This document shows, piece by piece, positions 47,020-58,381 of a stretch of DNA of 64,000 nt (positions are counted from its first letter, which is position 1; each line of letters begins with the position of its first letter). This DNA is from Choristoneura fumiferana. Taxonomy: Eukaryota > Arthropoda > Insecta > Lepidoptera > Tortricidae. The notes beneath the pieces were generated by a model that was given only the letters and a program-made list of their open reading frames with translations, had not been told where the DNA came from and did no database searches. The DNA lies in NCBI RefSeq assembly GCF_025370935.1, contig NC_133485.1, forward strand, positions 19,183,237 to 19,247,236, read 5' to 3'. The position numbers were made by a program, and so were the translations under genes.

Positions 47020-47195
47020 AGTTCATCATCATCATCATGTCAGCCGAAAGACGTCCACTGCTGGACATAGGCCTCCCCCAAGGCTCTCCACTCAGACCGG
47101 TCTTGTGCTTTCCGCATCCAACGCGATCCCGCGATCTTAACCAAGTCGTCACTCCATCTTGTTGGAGGCCTACCGACAGCTCGTCTCCCGTCATA
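47020..47195 (-). repeat. Non-LTR RT 3' fragment
   Basis: CATCATCATCATGTCAGCCG, GACGTCCACTGCTGGACATA and CATCTTGTTGGAGGCCTACC. Confidence 0.55.
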
Positions 47196-48017
47196 AGTTA
47201 CATAGAATAAATATTTTGTAGTAATTTAGTTAAAGCACTGGATTATTAAATAGGTATTATTGTTGTATTCAGATTTACATAGAATAAAAATACTTAATAC
47301 TTAATGAAATTAAACAGTATTTTTACTTTTATGTTTCCAATTTTTGACAAGATTTCCAAGTAAAACTTGAAACAGTATACTTACATGTATTATAAAATGT
47401 TGTTTGTAGTAGGCTATTGCGAATCTGTTGTAAAATACACATAAACACACACACTAACACACATTTTTTCTGTATAAATATGGCAATTTGTTGCTATGGA
47501 GGAGCGGGGCGTCCTAATACAAGTATTTTATACTTAACAGGAAGTCCCCACCTATTGATTACGTGCACTAATTTATGGTGAAATAAATAATTTTCATTTG
47601 TTCCATTTTCATTTTTTTTCATAAATGCACGGAACCCGACTTTTTTTAAGATTAGAATTGTTTAATTTCCCACTATCTCAGGTTTCTGATTTATAGAGTA
47701 CTTAATACAATCTACTTTATTACAATAGGGGCTCGTGTTATTATACATATAATTATATGATACAAGTCTTATTGCAAGAAATAATATGAAATTATGAGCA
47801 ATAGATAAACTACATCTATTGCGATTACCGCAATTACTATTATTTTGAGTAGAAAGAGACGGTCAATCCAATTATCATACTCGCGTACGTTAGATAATAT
47901 GTCATACTAGTGTTTGACCGCTTCTTCGCACACGTAAATCATTAGGTCCAGCAGCATTGACATTCCGGGATTTTACAAATTGCCCGTGGGAATTCCCGAA
48001 AATTAAATCGTTGTTTT

Positions 48018-48375
48018 CATTGACAATCATGATCAAATTTCATGACTCTAAGCCCGACGGTTGTTGTTTCGAGATTTTATCCCTATCCCGTGGATATATC
48101 GGGATAAAAAGTAGCCTATGTGTTATTCCAGACGTCCAGCTACCCACATACCAAATTTCATGACTCTAAGCCCAGCGGTTGTTATTTCAAGATTTTATCC
48201 CTATCCCGTAGGAATATCGGGATAAAAAGCAGCCTTTATGTTAATCCAGGGTATATATCACCTTATGCCAAATTTCATGGAAATCCGTTCAGTAGTTTTT
48301 GCGTGAAAGAGTAACGAACATACATCCAAACAAACATCCATCCATACAAACTTTCGCGTTTATAATATTAGTGGG
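48018..48375 (+). repeat. RTE-like 3' repeat (TTCATGACTCTAAGCCC family)
   Basis: Two internal repeats of CAAATTTCATGACTCTAAGC and TTTTATCCCTATCCCGT, then TCCGTTCAGTAGTTTTTGCG and a CGCGTTTATAATATTAGT end. Related pieces lie at 51040-51212 and 57790-57945. Confidence 0.6.
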
Positions 48376-48537
48376 AAGTGGGGTGTTATATATTATGAGT
48401 AGAGAAGTATATATATATATATATATGCATACGTGTCTCTCTCTACCCTCTGGAATAAGATGAATAGAACATGTTAAGGTATTTCTAACCTATGAGTATG
48501 TACAGTTTTAAACCAAGCGCATACAGTAATAAATGAT

Positions 48538-48722
48538 ATTGTAACGGATAACTCACGTCTTAAATCGAGTTTAGCTCATCATGTTTGATGTTGTCGTCGC
48601 GTGAGCAGTGGTGGCGTGCAGTACGCGTGTTGCGGCAACCGCAGAGTCGCGTTGCTCCTAGGAAGACGGGTTACGAATTAGCCCGAAACATGTGGAGCTA
48701 AACTCGATTTAATCCGTTACAA
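48538..48722. repeat. Palindromic element with about 30-bp arms, Penelope-like
   Basis: ATATTGTAACGGAT and AAATCGAGTTTAGCTC at the left recur inverted at the right (GAGCTAAACTCGATTT, ATCCGTTACAACAATAT). The centre is GC-rich. Confidence 0.6.
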
Positions 48723-48879
48723 CAATATCATTTAATATGTGAGTCTCTCGGTAGTTTCATGTTCAAACGCCACAATATTAACGGAGTAATGACTGATTTA
48801 CAATTTAATACTTACTTCGGAACAGCCTGTATGTTATGTACATACATAGTAAAATACTTTTTGAGCTGGGCATAATTTT

Positions 48880-49545
48880 TTAGGATTCCGGAGCCAAAAT
48901 GGCAAAAACGGAACCCTTATAGTTTCGTCAAGCCCGTCTGTCTGTCTGTCCGTCCGTATGACACAGGCATTTTACTCGAAAACTACAAGATGTATATCAA
49001 AGAAATTTGGAGTACAGATGTCTTGTCAGAGCCGCTATTTAGTTTTGTAGTTAAATTATAAAAATAAATATTTATAGGGGGGGCACTCCATACACGTCGT
49101 TTCAACGTGTGGTACATAGTTCGACAGCTTTTTTGAAAAGATAGTAAGGTTTCTCAAAAACTTTTTTGATTAAGTGAAGATTTCCGGAAATAAATGGCTC
49201 CCAAAGTAGAAAAAAATTGTGACCCCCCCCCCCCTATCTTGTAAACCGTTTGTCCAAAAAATATGGCAAGGTAACGCTTAATAAATACTTTCAACGAAAA
49301 TTGGTTTCAATATGATCGGATATACCGTTTTTGAGTTATTGCCGAAAAACTGCGCTTCTCAACAAAAGGACGTAAATGCCGTGAAGATACGTTCTTTTTC
49401 TGGTAATAGATTTTAAGACGGTTAGAGAGTAAGTGTTTTAATTGTGTCATAACGCACATAATATTATTTGTTTTTTTTTTTTCGTAATGGCTACGGAACC
49501 CTATCTTGGGCGTGTCCGACACGCTCTTGGCCGGTTTTTTTTTAT
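48880..49545. repeat. Dispersed repeat with GGAACCCTTATAG and GGCCGG ends
   Basis: GCCAAAATGGCAAAAACGGA to GTGTCCGACACGCTCTTGGC. A second, inverted copy of the same family occupies about 61925-62592. Confidence 0.55.
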
Positions 49546-49954
49546 AATGAACGTTCCTGTCAGTTAGTACAGTTACATTCTTATAATGTCAACGTTTGTA
49601 GTAGGTCATTCTTTGTGTTCGTTCTTTTCGTTGTCGAATTGGTCGTTCATAAATTCATACTACCGGTTTATTTACTCAATGAGCTCCGTACTAGAGAAAA
49701 TTTAACCCTCTCTCCGCGTCAGGGGTATTTTTGTACAGCAGCGATATTTCTAGATTACATTAACTTACCGGAGACTTGAACCCCGTCACGTCCCGCGTGC
49801 CTGCGCATAACAAGGCAGTCCTTACAAGCTTACCTGCAAAGAAAATTAATTACAATTAGTTCCTCCAGGCTGAATGTAGATGGCGCTGTTGATACGTGTT
49901 AGGTTAGATCGTGAGAGTTGAGAGGGGTTGGCTGAATAACGTATCCAATTTTAG

Positions 49955-50250
49955 AGAAGTTGGAAAACCTAAGACTGTCACTGTGGCAATAACTTTTTTT
50001 TTCAAATTTTAATATCTCGCTAAGGACCACCGAAAGGAAGTTCGCTTTCATATAAAAAAACCATATCGCAAATCGCAATAGGTTTATCCGTTCCAAGTCA
50101 AAGTCAAAATATCTTTATGCAATTTAGGCTATGACAAGCACTTATAAATGTCAAAAAAAATCTACCACTGTTTGAGAGATATGATGTCACAGACAGACAG
50201 AGATGTCCAACTTATAAAACCTCTCTTTTGGCGACGGGGGCTAAAAATAG
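49955..50250 (+). repeat. Dispersed repeat, GCGTCGGGGG family, split by a Jockey-like fragment
   Basis: AAGTTGGAAAACCTAAGACT and GTTTATCCGTT to the left; TTTGAGAGATATGATGTCAC and TTTTGGCGACGGGGG to the right of 50096-50169. Confidence 0.6.
50096..50169 (-). mobile_element. Short Jockey-like 3' end, nested
   Basis: AAGTCAAAGTCAAAATATCT tail, then AATTTAGGCTATGACAAGCA. About 74 bp, severely 5'-truncated. Confidence 0.7.
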
Positions 50251-51039
50251 TGGTTCATCAACTTGTTTTAAATACTTAGCTTACCTTTTCCTCTACGCTT
50301 TATCAGTACTTCAGTGCCCAGGCAATGCAGACTTGGTACATTGCCGTCGCGGTTCCCTATTCCGTACTCCAATTTATCAAGCAATACGACGCGCCTATGT
50401 TAGTGCATTACATTGCGGGGTTGTGGTGCTACCGAGTCCCGTAAGCTCGATCTAACGCCGCAATGTATTGCAACTCGGTTTAGTTGCCGCACGGAGTTAC
50501 TATACTCCAGTTTATCACTAGAACGACGTGCTATTCGATTTGTGACAAATCACTTTGAATAATATTTATATTTTTTGAACGACAGTGTAGAAGAGCTCGG
50601 AATGTTTAGACAGGTAAGTACAAAAACAGCATATGTAAAGGTTAGGTAGGTTAGGTATTTCCGTGAGAGAAAAAACACGTCTCTTGTGTGGGAATATCCT
50701 TTATCAAAAATGTATTAATAATTGATGCTGCGGCTGTAAAATACATTTAAGATTTTAAGTGTGCTATCTATTTAAATTAAAAAGATACAGTCCTGTGACA
50801 GACGGAAAGACGGTTAGACAGATAGACAAACAGCGGGGGATTTAGAAATAGGGCTCTGTTGGATACAACCTTTATGACGGATTTAAGTATGTCAATAATG
50901 CGTCTGTCACGAAGAAAATTGCTCCACCAGGTACGTATTCCATATTCGCGTAATTTCAATTAAATTACAATATAATATTACGTAATAGCTCTGCCTGTGA
51001 CTTGGTCTGTAAAGAATTCGCTTGGTGGGAACATTGTAA

Positions 51040-51212
51040 TTTTTCGGGATAAAATTTGTCTTATGTGGTAATTCAGGTTAAATTATAAGCTGTTTGTGTG
51101 TAATTTGGCATTTACACCCCACATCGTTTAGCCGTTGAGGGTTAGGCTTTTAGGTTTGATGGAAGATACCAGAACCAATCCAAACTTCCGCATTTATGAT
51201 ATTAGTTAGGAT
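51040..51212 (+). repeat. RTE-like 3' repeat, diverged
   Basis: ATTTTTCGGGATAAAATTTG, CACCCCACATCGTTTAGCCG and CGCATTTATGATATTAGTTA. Confidence 0.4.
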
Positions 51213-52350
51213 AATAGCTCACAGAAGGCCTTTCTTAATTAAGTAATTACAGACTGTGTAGTTTTCTATTAAAACGAATGAAATATACACACATACAGAT
51301 AGACATAGCTACCATAAGCCAAATATGTGGTCTACCACCCTAAAGTTGATAATCGTTTGCATGTCATAAAACAACGTCTCTGTCAACTTGAAAGTTCGAC
51401 TTTAGACATATTCCTTTGATAGGATTTTTTTTTAATTGTTAGACCACTTATAGGCTGATGGTACATAAAAATCTTAAAGGCTTTCCTTTTCCATTTGAGC
51501 TTCCTACTACATCTTTTCTTAAAATTTCTCCAGTTTTCTCAGCTATCAATTTATTATTACAATCATTTCTACACCTTCCTTACTCTATCAAAATCATATC
51601 TCACGTCAACAGATTTTGACGAAAATATGTCTCGAACGGAACGGGGACCTATCTTAATAGAATATCGAACACGTTTCGACCTCTCACTCTCTCAAACTCG
51701 TATCTCACAGTTGCGTAGTTCCAGAAGCAACCTTATGCAAAACACGTAGTGTTGATTTTATGTATATCGTTCGGGTAGATAAGAGGTGTAGAAAGCATGC
51801 GCTTGTATTTGCATCAACTTCGGAGATTGGAAACGTACCCAACGGACTTCGATTGCGGTTTGGGGTGAAAATATGTGGCGAATAGGATATCTATTGCATA
51901 TTTTACTGGGTCTGATTTCTCAGGCCTTTTGTTGGATTTCTGTTGTATTTACCTATTTGAAATTATATTCAATAGAAAATCGGCTCAGAGTTGTTTAGCA
52001 AGCTATGGAGAAAGCTATCGCGGTATCTCTACGGGATCGAATCAGAAATGAGGAGATATACTACTCAAAAGAATATTTTTAAGGGCCACTTTAATTTTAA
52101 CGGTAAAATGAAATCTAAAATATTTTTATATACATAATATTGTACTTACTAATAATATAATTTTAGAAACAGCTTTTACATTATAAATATTTATAAATTT
52201 ATTAAAACACAATGCCTGTATAATATAAAACAAAATAAAGGTACTTAACTAAAACTACATACAAATTAAAATTATAAATATAAAAGTTGCCCAAAATCAC
52301 TGCCAGGTGGTAAGGTGCCCAGAAGGCTGGCAGCATTACGCTCTAAAATA

Positions 52351-52641
52351 TCATCATCCCAGCCTATATACGTCCCACTGCTGGGCACAGGCCTCCTCTC
52401 AGAACAAGAGGGCTTGGGCCATAGTTCCCACGCGGGCCCAGTGCGGATTGGGAACTTCGCACGCACCATCGAATCGCTTCGCAGGTTTGTGCAGGTTTCC
52501 TCACGATGTTTTCCTTCACCGCAAATTTCAAATGTAATTCCGCACATGAATTTCGAAAAACTCAGAGGTGCGAGCCGGGGTTCGAACCCACGACCCTCTG
52601 CTTGAGAGGCGATAGGTCGAACCACTAGGCCACCACGGCTT
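52351..52641 (-). mobile_element. tRNA-headed SINE, near full length, inverted
   Basis: Complete head and body, with a small internal deletion after ACCGCAAATTTC. It sits in a retrotransposon tail fragment (52262-52350). Confidence 0.88.
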
Positions 52642-52885
52642 CTTAAATATGTTTGCGTTTTTAATTGAATACAGCACATTTAATTTCATTAAAAGTATTT
52701 GTACAGTGTTATATTTTTTTTTTAACGTCAATATTTTTTTTATAGCATTATACAATAAAAAAAAAACATTACATTCAAAATTAAATATGACTATGTGCAA
52801 AAAATATCTAATCTAGCCTAACCTATAAATAAAAAATCCCTCCTAGGTCACCGAATAGATAATAGTAGTACCTACAACTAGGTGC

Positions 52886-53402
52886 CTAGGACACCGTCGC
52901 TGTTCATTGTGCCCAGAAGGCTGGCAACATTCCCGCGTTGTATCGCAAGGCTAATCATTTACCCGAAAGAGCTGCCAGCCCTCTGGTCACCTGAAACATC
53001 AATGAGGCGCGCGGATATCTCTTTCGCGATATCGCGTGCACCTGGCCCCCACGGCCCTAGGGTTTCAACGTCAAACGGCGCAAACAGCCCTCCCCAAGGG
53101 CTGCATATTTGCGCCGTTTGAGCTGTACCGTTGTTGCTGCTGCGGCCGGCCATGGAGGACCTCGCTGGGATGTCGTCTGTCAAACCAGTAAAGTTTGTTG
53201 TTGTTTCTTTAAAAAAAATGGCTCTGTCCATCGGAGGACAATTTTGCCAGTGTCTAGTAGTTTTTGCCGTTGTACGGTAAAAAAATTCTAGAAAACGAAA
53301 TATGAGAGGTAATGGTGGATGAACGATGACAGCGCGAATCCCAGTAAAGTTTAAATGTTGACAAGCATCGTGTCTAAAATTAGTTCCAGCGACGAGAACC
53401 AC
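52886..53402 (-). pseudogene. Retrotransposon C-terminal fragment
   Basis: The minus strand reads FAPFDVETLGPWGPGARDIA and RLIDVSGDQRAGSSFG, then a GNVAS-like block. Same family as 38548-38781. No RT domain remains. Confidence 0.6.
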
Positions 53403-53735
53403 GAGCCAAGGTCATGCCAGGTACTTCAAATGAAAGGTGCATATCACCAGCAGTACTTTCTTTCGTTCGAAAGTTAATTTATAGTTACCATAATAATCCT
53501 ATAGCTAAAAATATATGGCACAAGTGATCGTAGATAGTACATAAATAAATGTGCGTAATGAGGTTTTCGAACAGATGCTATCGCCACCATTCGTTACCAA
53601 TATCGACTGCATCGGTATTTATGAATAACAGGCTCCGCTTGGAGATTTTATTGCTGTGCTGGTTTATTAAGTAATAAATGATCATGTTTTGAAAATTGCG
53701 TTTGAAGATTTTGAAATGTTTATTTGTAACAGATT

Positions 53736-54072
53736 CATCATTCCAGCCTATATACGTCCCACTGCTGGGCACAGGCCTCCTCTCAGAACGAGAGGGCTTG
53801 GGCCATAGTTCCCACGCGGGCCCAGTGCGGATTGGGAACTTCACACGCACCATTGAATTTCTTCGCAGGTTTGTGCAGGTTTCCTCACGATGTTTTCCTT
53901 CACCGCAAAGCTCGTGGTAAATTTCAAATGTAATTCCGCACATGAATTTCGAAAAACTCAGAGGTGCGAGCCGGGGTTTGAACCCACGACCCTCTGTTCG
54001 AGAGGCGATAGGTCAAACCACTAGGCCACCACGGCTTACTAGGCCACCACGGCTTACTAGGCCACCACGGCT
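53736..54072 (-). mobile_element. tRNA-headed SINE with triplicated head
   Basis: A full body plus three tandem copies of the 18-bp head unit AGGCCACCACGGCTTACT (about 54020-54072). The duplication TGTAACAGATT (53725-53735 and 54073-54083) encloses all three, so they inserted together. Confidence 0.9.
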
Positions 54073-54193
54073 TGTAACAGATTATAGATTTGTAATTAAA
54101 TGTTGCGGCTTAACTTTAATGTAACGTATTACGTTTTAGGACATCTTATTTTCTCGCGTCGAAAACTAGAACCAACGAAAAATATATAATAAT

Positions 54194-54318
54194 TACTAGC
54201 TTTCGCCCGCGGCTTCGCCCGCGTGGAATTTGGTTACCACGCGCTGTTCCCTCGGGAACTGTGCATTTTTCTGGGATAAAAAGTAGCCTATGTAAGTCTC
54301 TGACCCATAAACTATCTC
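54194..54318 (-). repeat. RTE-like repeat (GCGGGCAAAAGCTAGT family), truncated
   Basis: ACTAGCTTTCGCCCGCGGCT to ACCCATAAACTATCTCTAT, where it abuts the next repeat. Confidence 0.65.
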
Positions 54319-54574
54319 TATATGTTATAAGTTTGACCGCTATGTGTGTCTGTGTGTCTGTACGTCTGTGTGCACGTCTGTCTGTCTGTCTGTCTGTGGC
54401 ACCGTAGCTCTTAAACGGGTGAACCGATTTGAATGCGGTTTTTTTTTAATTGAAAGCAAATTTTCTAGCGATGGTCCTTAGACATGTTCTATCAAAATCG
54501 GTTTAGCCGTTTTTGAGATATTGAACTTTGAAGTGACAAAGTCGGGGGTTTTGCCTACTTTTTGTTGGTTAAGT
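54319..54574 (-). repeat. Dispersed repeat, GCGTCGGGGG family, inverted
   Basis: GTTATAAGTTTGACCGCTAT, a (GTCT)n stretch, and GACAAAGTCGGGGGTTTTGC. Confidence 0.7.
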
Positions 54575-54799
54575 TTTAACCCTGACCCACCTCGCCCAAC
54601 AGTGGGCAGACCCAGCCGACAACATGAGCAATTAACAAATGTTCCCAGAGACAGACGGTATCGTACTTACGATCTTGTATCCGGCCACGTGCGGGGCGCG
54701 GCTGCGTTTAGTATGACAGGCAAGTCCAGTAGGCTAGTAACTAGCTTGTGACTTGAACTTGCACAATTATATACTGCCACTGCATCAGGTAAAATTATT

Positions 54800-54995
54800 T
54801 TACTGAATCAGGCGTTACTTTGCATCAATGATCTAGAAGAATTTATATGAGCTCTGGTTGAGTTCGAAACGCGTTAGTGTAGTGTGGTGGTAGTGATAGA
54901 TGGGTTTGTCTGATTTATGTGTGATCTTACAGTGTGGAGGTGGAGGAACTGCTTGAACACGCATATCTTGCATTGAAAGAAATTCTTCTAGTTCA
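54800..54995 (+). repeat. Penelope-like fragment with decayed hammerhead motif
   Basis: TGAATCAGGCGTTACTTTGC and GAGCTCTGGTTGAGTTCGAA, ACGCGTTAGTGTAGTGTGG. The CTGAAGA half of the ribozyme core is lost. Confidence 0.5.
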
Positions 54996-55677
54996 CTAGG
55001 TAAAATTTTACCACGGAAATGATATAAAGACATTTGTCTTTTATATCAAATATTTTATTAAAGCAGAAACTCATTCGACAGCAATATTAAGTCAAATAGA
55101 TTGTTTTAACAGCATTAACTGAACTAGAAACACAAATTTTAGAGCACATTTAAAATCACACCCTGTGTAATTATTTGACATACAAAAGTTACGTTAGGTT
55201 AGAACTGTATCTATTTGCGAAGCGCCTCAACGCGCAATAGGAGCTCCAAAATACCAAGCTCCGTTGACCTTGTCCTACTAGTTCCATTAGACAAATATGG
55301 TTACTGAGAAAACATCACCCAATAAGCCTAAATATTTGTGACAGCAACACGCTTAAGCAAGTCATTATTAAAACATTCACTTGCCGTTTGGTCAGGTTTA
55401 TTGAGCTTTCAAACCAATTATTTGAGAAGAATTCATTTTGCCTAACATAGTATGGTTTTTCATTATAGAAAATATTTCATATCACCCGCATATAGCATCC
55501 CATTCTCACTACTGATAAGACCTTTTTATAAACACAAAACAAGCGCGCCAGACCATTATCATATAGCAGTCCACTGCTAGACATTGGCCTCCCCCAATGA
55601 GCGCCATATTGCGTCTTGTCCTGGGCTCAACGCATCCAGCTACCATCTGCCTTTTACAGATAGTCTCTCTACCTGCA

Positions 55678-55808
55678 GGGCTACTACGAAACTCGAAACT
55701 CGAAGTTCGTATCATGCGGTCCCTCTGACACTTAAACTATTTACTTAATACGAGAGCGAGAGGGACGGTACGATACGAACTTCGAGTTTCGAGTTTCGTA
55801 GTAGCTCT
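55678..55808. mobile_element. About 130-bp fold-back MITE
   Basis: GGCTACTACGAAACTCGAAA and, inverted, TTTCGAGTTTCGTAGTAGCT; the inner arms pair GGTCCCTCT with AGAGGGAC. It lies in an RT-like fragment (about 55556-55830). Confidence 0.7.
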
Positions 55809-55865
55809 GCTGGCAAGAGGGCGTTCTACATTACGTTCGCCAGGACGCGGTCTTCACTCAAGAAC

Positions 55866-56172
55866 TGTTTAAAAAAAATACCTAGTTGAATTTTTGGCTC
55901 GAGGATTTTTCTCGATACAGGATTTTCCGAACCGGTGGTAAGAAGATTTTTTTTTTAATTCGTAAGTGCTTGTTATATAATGTTTTAAACTTTCGTGATT
56001 TTCACTCATAATCAAAATACCACAAACGGAACTTATCACGCTAAAACACACGAGTAATATTTACCTCGACGTTTCAACCACATTACAGTGGCCGTGTTCA
56101 CGAGTAGACTGAAGTGCTTGTAGTGAAGTGCTTGTTTTAGCCTGAATTGAATAAAGATATTTTGACTGACTT
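55866..56172 (+). repeat. Jockey-like 3' end interrupted by a Penelope-like fragment
   Basis: TTTTCCGAACCGGTGGTAAG and GTAAGTGCTTGTTATA, then an insert with ACCACAAACGGAACTTATCA and ATTTACCTCGACGTTTCAAC, then TGAATTGAATAAAGATATTT. Confidence 0.55.
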
Positions 56173-56477
56173 TTAAGTTTTTCGTCGGACCTCCAGCTGC
56201 TAGCAACTCGTTCAAGTTACTAAACCATCATACGCCGCAGTCCAGTCGTGCTAGCTCTAACGAGGCATGCCCCGCGACAGATTTAACCGGTGTTTGTTAA
56301 CTGAACTAAATATAGTTTTTATGCTTTACTTGCAGTTGCTTATGTTACAAGAAGCTCGCCTTGTTTCGCCGAGCGCCGGATGCACCAATACTGGGACATA
56401 AGGGAAGCAGTTCAGCGTTATATATGCCTAGTAAATAAATGCGAAAATATGTATGTGTATGTGTATGTATGTGTTTG

Positions 56478-56752
56478 CAGGTGGTAGGACCTTGTGCAAG
56501 GTCCGCCCGGATTGCTACCACCATCTTGCTCGCTAATCCTGCCGTGAAGCAGCAGTGCTTGCACTGTTGTGTTTCGGCGTGGAGAGTAAGACAGCCGGTG
56601 AAATTACTGGCACTTGAGGTATCCCATCTTAAACCTCTAGGTTGGCAACGCATCTGCAATACCCCTGGTGTTGCAGGTCTCTATGGGCGGTGGTGATCTC
56701 TTACCATCAGGAGACCCACTTGCTCGTTTGCCTTCCAGTCAAATAAAAAAAA
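56478..56752 (+). repeat. Interspersed repeat, GTGAAGCAGCAGTGC family, full copy
   Basis: GGTGGTAGGACCTTGTGCAA to CGTTTGCCTTCCAGTCAAAT and poly(A). Confidence 0.75.
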
Positions 56753-56883
56753 ATGTGTTTCTTTCATTTTCACGCTAAAACAGCTAAATTTTTATGATCC
56801 GGACAACGGCCAACCAATAGAATCTTTCAAGCCGGCTCTAGTCTTTGATTCAGGTAGAGCGAGATTGTCTATAACCTAACCTA

Positions 56884-57107
56884 ACCAACGAAAAGTTGGA
56901 AAAACCCGACTTTGTCACTTCAAAGTTCTATATCTTAAAAACGGATGAACTGATTTTGATGAAACATGTCTAAGAACCATCGCTAGAAAACTTGCTTTCA
57001 AATAAAAAAACCGCATTCCAATCGATCCATCCGTTTAAGAGCTACGGTGCCACAGACAGACACATAGCGGTCAAACTTATAACACCCCTCTTTTGCGTAT
57101 GGGTTTA
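56884..57107 (+). repeat. Dispersed repeat, GCGTCGGGGG family
   Basis: AACCAACGAAAAGTTGGAAA to ACACCCCTCTTTTGCGTATG. Confidence 0.65.
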
Positions 57108-57789
57108 AAAAACCGGGGAGTCTCTAGTCACATAATTCCATAATAGCGATGTCCGCCTTTGTACAAGCATTTCAAAGTTCTATCAAATCGTGGTTTTCAT
57201 TGACGTAACATTAAACACAATCATGTCAAATTTCATCACTCAAAGGTTGTAGTTTCGAGATTTAATCCCTACTAGTCTTTGTCCACAGTTTCGCTCGCCT
57301 GGAACGTGCTCATTGCTACTCCAGTAAACTGTATTTGTATTTATTTATTTATTTATATACTAGAGTTTACTGGTAGTAACAACTGAAATTCCAGGATTCC
57401 AAAAACTTATATTGTGGTCTTCATTGAGGTTAAGAACAACCTGTCCACAATACGGTATATGACTATTTTGTATATGTTTTATAAATTAAAACGACACAAT
57501 GCCTGTTATCGAATAGAAAAACAATTTTTAAGCTACCTTTACAAATAACAAAGTTATGAGAGTTTGAAATTCAAGATTAGACAGAGAAAGACATACTGGC
57601 ATGTGACGTCACACGCCAGTACCGTTATACTTGCTGCATAGAGAAAAGCGTTTGAGAAAGAGACAGGTATATAGATTTTTCAAAAAATCACTATAAATCC
57701 AATTTTCAACCGATTTAAATTTTCTCTTCGCTAAACTATCTGTTTATCTATATTTTCATAATCATATTAAGATATGGCAAAATCAGGAG

Positions 57790-57945
57790 TTGTCAAGTAC
57801 CGTATTTCAAGACTGTAAACCCAGCGATTGAAATTTCAAGATTCTAGCCCTATCCCTTGGGAATATCGGGAAAAAAGTAGCCTATATTTTATTCCAGATG
57901 TACGGCTATCTACATACAAAATTCATCCAAATGTTTGTTCGCATA
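57790..57945 (+). repeat. RTE-like 3' repeat (TTCATGACTCTAAGCCC family), diverged
   Basis: TCAAGACTGTAAACCCAGCG and CCTATCCCTTGGGAATATCG. Confidence 0.45.
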
Positions 57946-58328
57946 ATTAAAAAAAACTACACAAGACGTGTACCTACGGATCCCTAAAGCCCGGCGGCGG
58001 TCGGGCACTTAGCAGATAAGGGCTCGTTAGTGATAATTGATAACAGACTGATTTATGGACTAAGGCCAATGAAGTCCTGAGAAAAGTGGGATTTTTACTG
58101 GTTTACAGTTTTATTAATTAACTAGTCTTCCACGCGTAGCTATTAGATACGGCGGTTCTGAAGTTTCACAATTTTAGCAAAAATTTACATGGGAATTCTC
58201 AAAAATTACTTCGTTGATTTGCATACACATGTAGATCTGGATTTCATTTTACAAGCTTTTATTTAGTTTCACCTGTCCCGTTGTCTGTCTGACTTTAACC
58301 AAATCTTGCAAGTTAAATTCGACAAACT

Positions 58329-58381
58329 TCAAAGTCAAAATATCTTTATTCAATTAAGGCTAAAACAAGCACTTCTAGTAG
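58329..58381 (-). repeat. Jockey-like 3' tip
   Basis: TTCAAAGTCAAAATATCTTT and CAATTAAGGCTAAAACAAGC only. Confidence 0.65.

Noticed and set aside
48407..48426. (AT)n run and other short tandem repeats as possible regulatory or CRISPR-like arrays
   Set aside because: Simple microsatellites; no spacer-repeat pattern anywhere in the window.
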